Of a stretch of 64,000 bases of DNA, positions 38,648-47,968 are shown in pieces. The DNA is from Selenihalanaerobacter shriftii (GTDB lineage: Bacteria; Bacillota; Halanaerobiia; Halobacteroidales; Acetohalobiaceae), in assembly GCF_900167185.1 (NCBI RefSeq), contig NZ_FUWM01000003.1, positions 220,462 through 284,461 of the forward strand, written 5' to 3'. How positions within the stretch are numbered: position 1 is the first letter of the stretch; each line of letters begins with the position of its first letter. The notes beneath the pieces were generated by a model that was not told the DNA's origin, searched no databases, and saw only the letters and a list, made by a program, of their open reading frames with translations. The position numbers were made by a program, and so were the translations under genes.

Positions 38648-38675
38648 AAAGGTGTGTAGTTAACTACACACCTTT
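38648..38675 (-). terminator. Terminator of the dapB-dapA operon
   Basis: A 28-bp perfect palindrome (arm AAAGGTGTGTAGTT) lies just past the dapA stop codon. Confidence 0.88.
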
Positions 38676-38679
38676 AATC

Positions 38680-39558
38680 TTACACTAAATTATACTCTTT
38701 TAAAAGTACCTCTAATACTGCTTTTTCTTCTTGATCAATATCAGCTAAAGGCGGCCTAACCGGTCCCACTTTTTGCCCTAATAAGTTTAAAGAACATTTA
38801 ACAGGTATTGGATTAGGAGTTATAAACATTTTGCCAAATAGTTCTCCTAATTCAGCATTTAAATCTGCTGCTTCCTTTACTTTACCAGCTTTATAAAGAG
38901 TAATCATTTCTTTAATCTGATTACCTACTAAATGGGAAGATACACTAATCACTCCAGTTCCTCCTATACTTAAAATAGGTAAAGTTAATCCATCATCACC
39001 ACTATAAATCAAAAATTCATCATCTGTTAGACGATTAATAGTAGCCGCCTGCTCTACATCTCCACTGGCTTCTTTAATAGCTACTATGTTTTCAATTTCA
39101 GCTAACTTAGCCACTGTTTCAGGTTCAATATTTCTAGAAGTTCTTCCAGGAACATTATATAAAATCACTGGTAGGTCAGTTTCTTTAGCTACCATTTTAA
39201 AATGACGGTATAAGCCTGATTGAGGTGGTTTGTTATAATACGGAGTAACTAACATTACACCATCTACTCCTATTGCTTCTATCTTTTTAGTCATTTCTAT
39301 ACTAGCACTAGTTGAATAAGATCCAGTTCCTACAATAACTTTAGCTCTTCCACCTACTTCTTCCTTAACAGTTTTTACTAATTTAATCTTTTCATCTTTA
39401 GTTAAAGTCGGTACTTCACCAGTAGTTCCTAAGACTAATATTCCATCTGAACCATTTTCAACTAAGTAATTAGCTAGTTCTGCTGTAGCTTCATAATCAA
39501 CTTCTAAATCAGTATTAAACGGAGTCACCATTGCCGTTATCACTTCACCAAATTCCAT
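38680..39558 (-). CDS. dapA: 4-hydroxy-tetrahydrodipicolinate synthase
   Basis: Condenses pyruvate with aspartate semialdehyde, the first step specific to lysine, diaminopimelate and dipicolinate. Marks are LGTTGEVPTL near residue 40, TPYYNKPPQ near 102, the active-site Tyr in YNVPGRT near 130 and the Schiff-base Lys in VAIKEASGD near 158. The ATG at 39573 overlaps the GGAGGGG ribosome site, so the ATG at 39558 is the start (292 aa). It is last in the lysine-riboswitch operon, 19 nt after the aspartokinase gene. Confidence 0.97.
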   Translation of the reverse strand: MEFGEVITAMVTPFNTDLEVDYEATAELANYLVENGSDGILVLGTTGEVPTLTKDEKIKLVKTVKEEVGGRAKVIVGTGSYSTSASIEMTKKIEAIGVDGVMLVTPYYNKPPQSGLYRHFKMVAKETDLPVILYNVPGRTSRNIEPETVAKLAEIENIVAIKEASGDVEQAATINRLTDDEFLIYSGDDGLTLPILSIGGTGVISVSSHLVGNQIKEMITLYKAGKVKEAADLNAELGELFGKMFITPNPIPVKCSLNLLGQKVGPVRPPLADIDQEEKAVLEVLLKEYNLV

Positions 39559-39577
39559 ATTAAACCCCTCCATAAAA

Positions 39578-40801
39578 TTAATCTGCTAAATTAAATTGAT
39601 CATGTAATGCACATAGAGCCTTCTTTTCATCTTCTTTGTTAATTAAACAAGAAATAGTAGTATGTGAATCAGTTGTTTGATAAATGGATATATTATTACC
39701 ATCTAAAGCTTTCGTTACCCGGGCCATTACTCCAGGAAGCCCAGTCATTCCTGCTCCTACAACGGAAACTTTAATCAAACTATTTCCTATTTCATAATTA
39801 TATTCAGTTTCAGATAATACTTCTTCTGTCTTCTCTACCAAGCGTTCATCAATTATAAATGTAATCATCTCCGGTCGCACATTAATAAAGTCAACACTAA
39901 TCCCTGTATTGGCTAAAACTTCAAAACAGCCTAAAGCAGTAGCATTCTCTTTTTCTGCTCGAGGAATAATTTTGACTAAACTAACATTAGTACGACTAGT
40001 AACTCCGGTTACTGGTCTATCTCCTTTTATATCTATTTCATTATTATGCTTAAATGCATTAGAAATAACAGTGCCTGAACTATCACTAAATGTAGATTTA
40101 ATCATTAAAGGAACTCTTTCCCGCATAGCTATTTCTGCTGCTCGTGGATGGATGACTCGAGCTCCTTGATAAGCTAATTCACATGCTTCATTGTAAGTAA
40201 CATGTTTTAAAGTCTTAGCATTAGGTACTAAATTAGGATCAGCTGTCATGACTCCTTCTACATCAGTATAAATCTCTACCATTTCTGCATGTAATGCAGC
40301 CCCTAATACACAAGCTGTTGTATCACTACCTCCTCTACCTAAAGTAGTTATATCACCATCCTTAGTAATACCCTGAAATCCAGCTACTATAGGTATTAAA
40401 TTATCATCTAGTGTCTCTCTAATTTTAGTAGGTTTCACTTCTAAAATCCTAGTGTCCCCATAATTATCATCTGTTATAATACCGGCCTGAGCTCCTGTTA
40501 AAGATCTATAATCATACCCTCGAGCTTTTAATCCTTGCCCTATTATGACTGTAGAGATAATCTCACCACAAGACATTATAAGATCCTTATCTCTAGGATT
40601 AATATGCTCATAAGCACCTTCAGCTAAGCCAATTAAAGTGTCTGTAGCATAAGGGGCTCCTTCTCGTCCCATAGCTGATACAACAATTACTGGTCTATAG
40701 CCTTGATTAATACTATTAATCACCTTTTCAACGACCATTTGTCTCTTTTTTTCTGTATCTAAAGAAGATCCCCCAAATTTTTGAATTAAGGTATTTCGCA
40801 T
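39578..40801 (-). CDS. dapG: Aspartokinase
   Basis: Phosphorylates aspartate as the entry to the DAP/lysine pathway. KFGGSSL is at the N-terminus, GRGGSDTTACVLG near 155 and two ACT domains from about 260. The 407-aa single-chain form and its place between asd and dapA match DapG of Bacillus, the isozyme inhibited by diaminopimelate; that inhibition is known for the family and only inferred here. Confidence 0.93.
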   Translation of the reverse strand: MRNTLIQKFGGSSLDTEKKRQMVVEKVINSINQGYRPVIVVSAMGREGAPYATDTLIGLAEGAYEHINPRDKDLIMSCGEIISTVIIGQGLKARGYDYRSLTGAQAGIITDDNYGDTRILEVKPTKIRETLDDNLIPIVAGFQGITKDGDITTLGRGGSDTTACVLGAALHAEMVEIYTDVEGVMTADPNLVPNAKTLKHVTYNEACELAYQGARVIHPRAAEIAMRERVPLMIKSTFSDSSGTVISNAFKHNNEIDIKGDRPVTGVTSRTNVSLVKIIPRAEKENATALGCFEVLANTGISVDFINVRPEMITFIIDERLVEKTEEVLSETEYNYEIGNSLIKVSVVGAGMTGLPGVMARVTKALDGNNISIYQTTDSHTTISCLINKEDEKKALCALHDQFNLAD

Positions 40802-40821
40802 TCCCCCACCTCTCTTTCTAA

Positions 40822-41829
40822 CTATAAAGCATTATTCTCAATTAATTTTTCAGCAATCTGAACTGTATTTAATGCTGCTCCTTTCCGTAGGTTGTTAGCT
40901 ACAATCCAAAGGTTTAAACCTGCATCTATAGTATTATCCTTTCGAATTCTACCTACTAAGATATCATCTATTTCCTCTATTTGATTCTGCATTGGATAAA
41001 CTAATTCTTCTGGATTATCAACTACCCTTACTCCTTCAGCAGCATCTAACAGTTCTTTTGCTTCTTTTACTTCTAATTCAGCCCCTAGCTCTAAATTAAC
41101 GGATTCTGCATGACCAATTAATACTGGAATCCTTACTGTAGTTGCTGTTACTTTAATAGAATCATCACCCATAATCTTTTTAGTTTCATTAACCATCTTC
41201 ATCTCTTCTTTAGTATAGCCATCATCAAAAAAGATATCAATATGTGGCAAAGCATTAAAAGCAATTTGGTGTGGATATACTTCAGCCTTAGCTTCTTTTC
41301 CTTCTAAAATACTCTTAGACTGTTCTAATAATTCATCCATAGCAGCTTTACCAGATCCTGAAACCGCTTGATAAGTCGACACTACAATTCTTTTAATCCC
41401 TACCTGATCGTAAATTGGTTTCAAAGCACCTACCATTTGAATAGTAGAACAATTAGGATTAGCAATAATACCTTTATGATTATTAATATCTTCTGGATTC
41501 ACTTCTGGAACTACTAATGGTATTTCTGGATCCATTCTAAATGCACTACTATTATCAACTACCACTGTTCCCCTCTTAGCTGCTTCTGGTGCAAGTTTTT
41601 TACTAGCTGCACTACCAGCACTAAATAAAGCAATATCAATATCCTCAAATACTTCAGGAGTAGCTTCTATCGCCTCATATTCTACTCCATCCTCAGTAGT
41701 AAATGTTCCATCTTCTTTTTCTAATAATCTTAATTCATTATATGGAAGTCCTCTTTCTTGAACTATACTTAACATTTCTCTTCCTACTGCTCCCGCAGCA
41801 CCGACTATCGCTACATTATATTTTCCCAT
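40822..41829 (-). CDS. asd: Aspartate-semialdehyde dehydrogenase
   Basis: Reduces aspartyl phosphate to the semialdehyde. GAAGAVGREM near residue 10, the catalytic Cys in NPNCSTIQMVGALKP near 125 and the HAESVNLE segment near 242 are conserved. At 335 aa it is of family length. It lies between dpaB and dapG, 120 nt after dpaB, and feeds DapA. Confidence 0.96.
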   Translation of the reverse strand: MGKYNVAIVGAAGAVGREMLSIVQERGLPYNELRLLEKEDGTFTTEDGVEYEAIEATPEVFEDIDIALFSAGSAASKKLAPEAAKRGTVVVDNSSAFRMDPEIPLVVPEVNPEDINNHKGIIANPNCSTIQMVGALKPIYDQVGIKRIVVSTYQAVSGSGKAAMDELLEQSKSILEGKEAKAEVYPHQIAFNALPHIDIFFDDGYTKEEMKMVNETKKIMGDDSIKVTATTVRIPVLIGHAESVNLELGAELEVKEAKELLDAAEGVRVVDNPEELVYPMQNQIEEIDDILVGRIRKDNTIDAGLNLWIVANNLRKGAALNTVQIAEKLIENNAL

Positions 41830-41949
41830 AATTATTAATACCTCCTATACATTTTAGTGTATAAATTTATATTTAATCCATAATTAATAACATAATTAGT
41901 AAGTAACTATTCTTTTATATTAAACTCATTAATTATCACCATATAATTA

Positions 41950-42543
41950 TTATATACCATTATATTCTATAATTACAGGCTGAATTTGCTTCTCATCTAA
42001 AGCATACTCTATAACTTCAGGAATTAAATCAATTCTAGCAATTAATGAATTAACTTTCTCTTGAGGATTATCTTGCCCAAAAGGAACAAAGTATATATTT
42101 TTAGTATTTAATAACTTACCTATATTCTGGGCATTATTCCCTAATCCATCATTAGTTGCTATTGCTATAACTACCGGCCTATCATTTCTTAAATGCGCTT
42201 TAATAGCCATTAAAACTGTAGTATCTGTGATTGCATTAGCAAGTTTAGCTACAGTATTTCCAGTACAAGGTGCTACTATTAATATATCTAAAAGCTTGCC
42301 TGGACCAATAGGTTCCGCTTCTATAATGTTAGTTCTTAACTCATTTCCTGTAATATCCTCTATTTTATTTATCCATTTATCTGTTGTACCAAACTTAGTA
42401 TCTGTCTCTTGAACAACTTCAGAAATGATAGGATAAACTATTCCCCCCGCCTCTACTATTCTTTTTAATTGAGGGATGATTTTAGCTAAAGTACAGAATG
42501 AACCAGTAACTGCAAAACCTATTCTTTTACCCTTTAATTTCAA
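41950..42543 (-). CDS. dpaB: Dipicolinate synthase subunit B
   Basis: Flavoprotein subunit (UbiX/HFCD fold) of dipicolinate synthase, used in the mother cell to make the spore-core chelator. IGFAVTGSFCTL and DILIVAPCTGNTVAKLANAITDT are the flavin-binding signatures. The frame is open to 42570, but AAAGGAGG lies 8 nt before a TTG at 42543 (LKLKGKRIGF), which also starts the family pattern; the longer reading runs through the ribosome site. It follows dpaA by 30 nt. Confidence 0.92.
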   Translation of the reverse strand: MKLKGKRIGFAVTGSFCTLAKIIPQLKRIVEAGGIVYPIISEVVQETDTKFGTTDKWINKIEDITGNELRTNIIEAEPIGPGKLLDILIVAPCTGNTVAKLANAITDTTVLMAIKAHLRNDRPVVIAIATNDGLGNNAQNIGKLLNTKNIYFVPFGQDNPQEKVNSLIARIDLIPEVIEYALDEKQIQPVIIEYNGI

Positions 42544-42573
42544 ATATGCACACCTCCTTTGGAAGGTCAATAT

Positions 42574-43455
42574 CTATAATTCTTCTATAATTAAACGTGG
42601 AATAACATCTCCTAAAATTTGACCAGCAGTCTTAGGGGCTACTTTTCCTGGTAAACCTAAACTCAGTATTGATTTAATACCTAATTCCTCTGCAGCGTCA
42701 AAATCTGTGCCACCAGGACTAGATGCTAGGTCGATAATTATAGCTTCCTGCTTTACTCTAGTTAAGATATCTCTAGTTAAGACCATTTTCGGAACAGTAT
42801 TAAAAATAAAATCCATATCCGTAATGGTTACTTTTAACTCAGAAAAATCAACAGGGATAATTCCCATTTCTTTTGCTCTAGCTCTATCAGCTGGATTTCT
42901 AGCTACCCCATAAGTCTTACTTCCTAATCCAGCTAACATCCTAGCTTGAGTTAAGCCAACCCTACCTAAACCTAAAACCATGGATTTATTACTATGTAGT
43001 GTAATGTTTGATTCTTCCATTGCAACCTGAATTGCACCTTCAGCAGTAGGAATGGCATTAAGAATAGCTATTTCATCTAATTTGGCCATTTCAACCAGTT
43101 TTATATTATGTTTCTCACAATAATCTACTAACTTACCTCTAGCTATTCCAATAAAAAATAAAGTTCCAAATTCTAAATTAGCAAAGAATTCTTCTGTTAA
43201 TTTGATCTCTTTATCAATAAAAGTAGCCTTAAGATATCCTGTTTCATCAGCACTGACCATAGGAGCAATAACTACATCAACATTATTAGTAACTTCTGAT
43301 AACTCATCTTTTACTATAATATCTAAGTCTTCATCTGCAGGCATTCCTAAAGTTTTAATATGAGCTCCTGTAGCTACTAAGAGTTTAAGCATTCTTTGTT
43401 CACGTCTGTCCCCGCCTAAAACTGCTATTTTAGTTCCTTTTAATCCCGTTTTCAT
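42574..43455 (-). CDS. dpaA: Dipicolinate synthase subunit A
   Basis: NAD(P)-dependent subunit of dipicolinate synthase, 293 aa. The N-terminus KIAVLGGDRREQRML and the Rossmann segment VLGLGRVGLTQARMLAGLG near residue 160 are typical. Its presence implies that the organism forms spores. It sits between dapB and dpaB, so both DapB and DpaAB compete for the DapA product within one operon. Confidence 0.95.
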   Translation of the reverse strand: MKTGLKGTKIAVLGGDRREQRMLKLLVATGAHIKTLGMPADEDLDIIVKDELSEVTNNVDVVIAPMVSADETGYLKATFIDKEIKLTEEFFANLEFGTLFFIGIARGKLVDYCEKHNIKLVEMAKLDEIAILNAIPTAEGAIQVAMEESNITLHSNKSMVLGLGRVGLTQARMLAGLGSKTYGVARNPADRARAKEMGIIPVDFSELKVTITDMDFIFNTVPKMVLTRDILTRVKQEAIIIDLASSPGGTDFDAAEELGIKSILSLGLPGKVAPKTAGQILGDVIPRLIIEEL

Positions 43456-43530
43456 TTAATCCTCCTTCCTCGCAACTTTTCTAATCATTAATATTATATG
43501 GTTAACCTTCCAAAGTAGTGCTTGTCAACT

Positions 43531-44322
43531 TTAAAATTTCATTAAATTATCTAATCCATAAACTACTCCATCTATATTCTTTAGCTTGTCAATAGCTAAT
43601 TTAACCCCTGGCATAAATGAACGACGATCAATCGAATCATGTCTAATCTTTAATGTCTGCCCTACTCCTCCAAAAATCACTTCTTGATGAGCAACTAAAC
43701 CTGGTAAACGAACACTATGTATATTTAATCCTTCTTGCTCTCCACCACGAGCACCTGGAATCTTTTCTATCACATCTTTTTCAACCTTTTTGTTCTTTCT
43801 AACCTGATTAATCAATTCCGCTGTTTTAATTGCAGTCCCAGAAGGTGCATCTAACTTTTGATCATGATGTAATTCAATAATTTCTGCCTGGTCTAAATAT
43901 TTAGCAGCCATCTTAGAAAACTCCATCATCAAAATAGCACCTATAGCAAAATTAGGAGCAATAATAATATTAGTTTCTGTCTCCATAGCTAATACTTCTA
44001 GATTTTCAATGTCTACTTCAGTAATCCCAGTCGTTCCTACTACCATATCAACCCCAGCTTCTAAACCAGTTTTGATATTCTCCATTACTACCTGAGGAGT
44101 TGTAAAATCTACAATAACATCCGGAGATTTGTCTGCAATAGCTAACTTTAAATCAGTTTCAATCTCTACCTCCCCTGATAAACTCAATAACTCACCAATA
44201 TCCTCATCTACATCTACTAAATCAACTGCTCCTGCTAACTCTAAGTCTTCTTTTCTATCTATTAACTTTACTACTTCTTCTCCCATCTTTCCTCTAGCAC
44301 CATTTACTAATACTCTTTTCAT
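43531..44322 (-). CDS. dapB: 4-hydroxy-tetrahydrodipicolinate reductase
   Basis: Reduces the DapA product toward diaminopimelate. VNGARGKMGEEV is the N-terminal nucleotide-binding loop and the EIIELHHDQKLDAPSGTA block near 145 holds the catalytic His and Lys. The 263-aa length is normal. It is the first gene of the operon, behind a lysine riboswitch and intrinsic terminator. In Bacillus dapB is elsewhere, so its position here is a local arrangement. Confidence 0.97.
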   Translation of the reverse strand: MKRVLVNGARGKMGEEVVKLIDRKEDLELAGAVDLVDVDEDIGELLSLSGEVEIETDLKLAIADKSPDVIVDFTTPQVVMENIKTGLEAGVDMVVGTTGITEVDIENLEVLAMETETNIIIAPNFAIGAILMMEFSKMAAKYLDQAEIIELHHDQKLDAPSGTAIKTAELINQVRKNKKVEKDVIEKIPGARGGEQEGLNIHSVRLPGLVAHQEVIFGGVGQTLKIRHDSIDRRSFMPGVKLAIDKLKNIDGVVYGLDNLMKF

Positions 44323-44408
44323 ATCTTTTTTACAGCTCCTTTCTAATTTAGGTAATTAATATTTAATAACCACCTACTTATGATTAATAATTATAACTTA
44401 TAATAATC

Positions 44409-44438
44409 AAAAAATGATTGGCAAGAACACCAATCATT
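44409..44438 (-). terminator. Riboswitch-controlled intrinsic terminator before dapB
   Basis: The stem AATGATTGG/CCAATCATT with an 8-nt loop is followed by a run of T on the minus strand. It lies about 25 nt after the end of the lysine aptamer and about 90 nt before dapB, as expected for lysine-dependent attenuation. Confidence 0.85.
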
Positions 44439-44462
44439 ATAAATATACAGGTTTATAACGAT

Positions 44463-44640
44463 TAAGATAGTCCTCCACCAGTTTAGCTGATGACAGTCTT
44501 AAAGTTATTAACTTTAAGCCCAACCTAAATTCAATGTACCAAATTGAATCTAAATTTCGGCAATGACCCCTTTCTTTAAAGAAAAATTGGCCTTAACTCT
44601 TTAAATACTAATAATCACTGCTCCTCAACCTCAATCTTAT
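44463..44640 (-). promoter_or_regulatory. Lysine riboswitch (L box)
   Basis: Read on the minus strand, the conserved blocks occur in order: GAGGTTGAGGAGCAGTGATT, AGTATT, GAAAGGGGTCATTGCCGAA, TTGGGC, ACTGTCATCAGC and GGTGGAGGACTAT. The ends AAGAT and ATCTT close helix P1. These are the L-box core motifs, so lysine binding should favour the terminator that follows and reduce dapB-dpaA-dpaB-asd-dapG-dapA expression. Confidence 0.9.
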
Positions 44641-44712
44641 TCAGATTTTAATATAATTTTTAATTCTCTTTTATTTTCTAACAAATTATATTAAATGTCA
44701 AGTCTAAATAGA

Positions 44713-44741
44713 AAAAGGAGAGAAATTATTTCTCTCCTTTT
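44713..44741 (-). terminator. Terminator of the YflT-like gene
   Basis: Arms AAAAGGAGAGAAA and TTTCTCTCCTTTT pair perfectly around a 3-nt loop, just past the stop codon at 44753. Confidence 0.85.
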
Positions 44742-44752
44742 AAATTATTTAT

Positions 44753-45346
44753 TTAATATAATTCAACATCTACAGCACCATTTCGCTGCATAATAGCCGC
44801 TATTTCAGCTGTATCTTCTTCATTCTCAGCTCCTTCAAATACAGCCAACATATTACCTCTACGAATATGATCTTCATAATCTTGACTAACTTCTTCTGGA
44901 ATCCCATAATCAACTAAGGCTCCAGCTAGTCCACCAGCCACTGCTCCACTTAAACCAGCAGCAATTGGACCAGCAGCAACAATAGCGCCAATTCCAGGGA
45001 TAGCCAAGGCCCCGGCTCCAGCCAATAAACCAGCAACACCCCCAAAAGTCCCACCAGCCGCAGTTCCATCAGTTAAATTTTGTTCTTGAAAATTCATTTC
45101 TGTGCCGCCAACATCCTTTTGAGCCGCATAATTTCCTTCTCTATCATAGACTGATTCACCGTAATCATCTCCATAGTAGCCACCTTCTCCATACTCTTCT
45201 TCATCCTTATGCAGTTCCCCAGTAGCATTTTGAGCCTGTTTAGCTACTAAAGATATCTCCTGTTCTTCATAGCCAGATTTCCTAATTTCATTGACTGCTC
45301 TCTCTGCTTGATCTCTTTGATTAAAAACACCTATTACAGATGCCAT
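44753..45346 (-). CDS. General stress protein 17M (YflT)-like, glycine-zipper membrane protein
   Basis: Residues 1-45 follow the YflT pattern (VIGVFNQRDQAERAVNEIRK). A Tyr/Gly/Glu-rich linker (about 50-80) precedes a Gly/Ala-rich hydrophobic segment (about 95-150) with glycine-zipper spacing, then a C-terminal VFEGAENEEDTAEIAAIM. A stress or membrane-surface function is plausible. The ATG at 45346 is used because AAAGGAGG lies upstream and MASVIGVFNQ matches the family start; the frame is open to 45391. Confidence 0.8.
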   Translation of the reverse strand: MASVIGVFNQRDQAERAVNEIRKSGYEEQEISLVAKQAQNATGELHKDEEEYGEGGYYGDDYGESVYDREGNYAAQKDVGGTEMNFQEQNLTDGTAAGGTFGGVAGLLAGAGALAIPGIGAIVAAGPIAAGLSGAVAGGLAGALVDYGIPEEVSQDYEDHIRRGNMLAVFEGAENEEDTAEIAAIMQRNGAVDVELY

Positions 45347-45420
45347 AAAATATTTAACCTCCTTTGATATCTTTAAAATTAACATATCCAAAAGCTAAGG
45401 AGGATATTCTAAAACCACAT

Positions 45421-45687
45421 TTACATAGAAGCACGCTGTGGTTGTAAATCATTCTCTAAATCTACAATAATTACTTCTGTTCCAACCTTTTTCACTGCTT
45501 GCCAAGGAATTATCAAGTACTTTTCTTCACTGAAGACACTTAATAAACCACCTTGATTTGGAATAATAATTGATTCGACATCTCCACTATTAGAATCCAA
45601 AATCAATTCACTTTCACCTATTATCCCTAATCTACATCCATCATACATATTTATAATCTCTTTTCCTTGTAATTCACTTAATTTCAT
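45421..45687 (-). CDS. YlmC/YmxH-type sporulation PRC-barrel protein
   Basis: An 88-aa PRC-barrel protein: LQGKEIINMYDGCRLG, then SIIIPNQG and YLIIPWQAVKKVGTEVIIVDLE. YlmC/YmxH proteins are conserved in spore formers and ymxH lies just before spoVFA in Bacillus, similar to its place here. Exact role is unknown. Confidence 0.88.
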   Translation of the reverse strand: MKLSELQGKEIINMYDGCRLGIIGESELILDSNSGDVESIIIPNQGGLLSVFSEEKYLIIPWQAVKKVGTEVIIVDLENDLQPQRASM

Positions 45688-45760
45688 TTTAATACCTCCT
45701 GATAACCTATTCTTATAATATTCTATGCAAAGATTTCAGAAGGTATTAAAAGATCCAAGG

Positions 45761-46198
45761 TTAATCTAAAATTCCTGTATGCCCAAAGCCGCCTTCACCT
45801 CTAACTGTATTAGATAATTCATCTACTTCTTCCCATCTAACTTCTTCATATTTTTGAATAATTAATTGAGCAATTCTTGCTCCTTTATTGACTCTAAAAG
45901 ACTCTTTACCATGATTAATTAAAGGAACTCCAATTTCACCACGATAACCAGGATCAATTACACCATCAGCATTTAAAACTGTAACCCCATAATTAACAGC
46001 TAAACCACTTCTAGGATTAACAAATCCCGCATAACCACGTGGTAATTCAATCGCTATTCCTGTCTTAAACATTCTATATTCACCAGGTTCTAAAACTCCT
46101 TCTTCTCTAGAACAAAGATCTAAACCAACATCTTCTCCTGGATGCTTATATTCTGGTAGAGATATTGAATCATCTAGGCGTTTAATTTTAATTTTCAT
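45761..46198 (-). CDS. dut: dUTP diphosphatase
   Basis: Trimeric dUTPase that keeps uracil out of DNA and supplies dUMP. All five motifs appear in the 145 aa: VGLDLCS near 25, PRSGLAVNYGV near 62, NADGVIDPGYRGEI near 76, RIAQLIIQ near 108 and the C-terminal GEGGFGHTG arm. Confidence 0.97.
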   Translation of the reverse strand: MKIKIKRLDDSISLPEYKHPGEDVGLDLCSREEGVLEPGEYRMFKTGIAIELPRGYAGFVNPRSGLAVNYGVTVLNADGVIDPGYRGEIGVPLINHGKESFRVNKGARIAQLIIQKYEEVRWEEVDELSNTVRGEGGFGHTGILD

Positions 46199-46279
46199 AT
46201 TTAGTTTCCTCCATTATCTAGTTTAGTATGAAATTAACCTTAAAATAAAAATCATCAAAATATTATATGATAATAAAAC

Positions 46280-46328
46280 AAAAAGGTTATATTGAAAAAA
46301 TTATTTTATAGAGAAATATAACCTTTTT
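46280..46328 (-). terminator. Terminator of the VanW gene
   Basis: Arms AAAAAGGTTATATT and AATATAACCTTTTT pair perfectly around a 21-nt A/T loop, 48 nt past the stop codon. Confidence 0.65.
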
Positions 46329-46375
46329 GTAACCAATTCCTTATATGCTTTTAATTTAATTCATTAAAAAAAAAT

Positions 46376-47233
46376 TTATTCCTGCCTTTTGCCTAATATT
46401 TTAATTACTACTTGTCGTCCATAAACACTACCCTTAATTATTATTGGAAAAGAATATTGATTATAAAATTTAAAATCTAATATTTCCCACACAACTGCTG
46501 CATCTTGACCTTTAGGTACATATCTAACCGGTTTAGAATGAGGGGATCGTTCGACCACTTTCAAATCGGCTTCTTGCACAGCATTATACAAAGTACTAGA
46601 AGTTTGACAAATGCCTCCACCTACTCCTGGCATAACAACTCCATTAAAGAATACTGGTGCTTCTTGATAACCTCGTTTTTTAGTTCGAGGACCTACTACT
46701 TCATTAAACGAAAAAATTTCTTCAGATAAAACTAAGGTATTATTAATGCTTTTAGTAGCTAACCTAATATTCTTAACTCTACTTGAACTCCCACCTATAG
46801 AAGTACGATAAATACCTATTACTTCTGTAACTTCTTTCAAGACTTCTTTAGTCATATAAGGTCTAACTTTATAAATATTTGGACTTACTTCAGTATTTGC
46901 TTCAGCAGCCATAATTTCATTTGCAGTACTTTCTACATCTAAAATTATTCCTAGCCGTTCAGCATTTATCTTGCCGGTTTTAGAATCTATTGTCGCTTCT
47001 TTACTCCAGATTCGCTTTTCAATGGCGTCTTCTGTTATCCGTTGATAAACTTCTTTTCGAAAAAAATATTCCATCTTTTCTCCTTGATAAGTAACTCCTG
47101 GTTTTACTCCATATAATTTCCTAGTTATCTTTTCTAACATTAAATTAGTAATCAAAAAAAATAATATTATTATTAAAATGACTGCTATAATCAAATTGCA
47201 ATTAATAATCTGAACTCGAAATTTCTTTAACAT
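46376..47233 (-). CDS. VanW-family protein
   Basis: A 285-aa protein with an N-terminal membrane anchor (about 14-30), a peptidoglycan-binding-like region (45-140) and a C-terminal VanW domain marked by FSFNEVVGPRTKKRGYQEAP near 183 and GVGGGICQTSSTLYNAV near 208. VanW function is unsettled. It directly follows two polysaccharide deacetylase genes, suggesting a cell-wall role. Its start abuts the upstream stop. Confidence 0.88.
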   Translation of the reverse strand: MLKKFRVQIINCNLIIAVILIIILFFLITNLMLEKITRKLYGVKPGVTYQGEKMEYFFRKEVYQRITEDAIEKRIWSKEATIDSKTGKINAERLGIILDVESTANEIMAAEANTEVSPNIYKVRPYMTKEVLKEVTEVIGIYRTSIGGSSSRVKNIRLATKSINNTLVLSEEIFSFNEVVGPRTKKRGYQEAPVFFNGVVMPGVGGGICQTSSTLYNAVQEADLKVVERSPHSKPVRYVPKGQDAAVVWEILDFKFYNQYSFPIIIKGSVYGRQVVIKILGKRQE

Positions 47234-47968
47234 TTAATCACCCTGTCCCATTAACAACTGAGTTACCGTTACTAATTCATATCCTTCCTTTCTTAATTTG
47301 TCTATCATGGTTGGTAAAGACTTAGCAGTTGGTGCAGTAGGATGCATTAAGACAATTCCTCCATTACTAGCTTTTTTAGTTATTCTACTTATTATTACCT
47401 CTGGGGCAGGACGTTGCCAATCAATAGTATCAGCTGTCCAAAGGATCGTTCTATATCCTAAGTCATCAGCTATCTTTACTACTCTATCATTATATTCTCC
47501 ATAAGGAGGAGCAAATAATTTAGTTTGATGACCAGTTACTTCAATCAATAACTCTTCATTCTTTTTAATTAAATTTGTCAAAGCCTGTTTGGATAACTGA
47601 TTAGGATGCGAGTGACGATAACCATGATTTCCTATCTCATGCCCGCCTTCAGCTATTTGTTTAGTTAATTCTGGAAACTTTTCTACCCATCTTCCTATAA
47701 AGAAGAAAGTAGCTTTAACCTCTTTTTCTTTTAATACTTTTAACATTTGTGGTATATGTTCCTGTCCCCAAGCTACATTAATAGTCAAAGCCATCTCTGC
47801 TTTATCTTCTGACCCATGATAATATGGTTTTACTTCATTAAATACCGGCTCTACTTCATTCATAAAACTATTAGCTAAAAAGCTAATAGCTATCAATAAA
47901 AATAATATCCCTAATAAAACTCCACGATGCAAAGGTATAAAATAAAACTTAATCTTTTTATTAAACAC
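47234..47968 (-). CDS. Polysaccharide deacetylase family protein, altered active site
   Basis: A 244-aa protein with one N-terminal membrane anchor and a NodB homology domain (HEIGNHGYRHSHPNQL near 103, FAPPYGEYND near 155, ILWTADTIDWQ near 177, VLMHPT near 208). The first NodB motif, normally TFDDG, reads TINVAWG, so the catalytic Asp is lost. It may bind glycan without deacetylating it. It is one base from the preceding deacetylase gene and from vanW. Confidence 0.87.
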   Translation of the reverse strand: MFNKKIKFYFIPLHRGVLLGILFLLIAISFLANSFMNEVEPVFNEVKPYYHGSEDKAEMALTINVAWGQEHIPQMLKVLKEKEVKATFFFIGRWVEKFPELTKQIAEGGHEIGNHGYRHSHPNQLSKQALTNLIKKNEELLIEVTGHQTKLFAPPYGEYNDRVVKIADDLGYRTILWTADTIDWQRPAPEVIISRITKKASNGGIVLMHPTAPTAKSLPTMIDKLRKEGYELVTVTQLLMGQGD

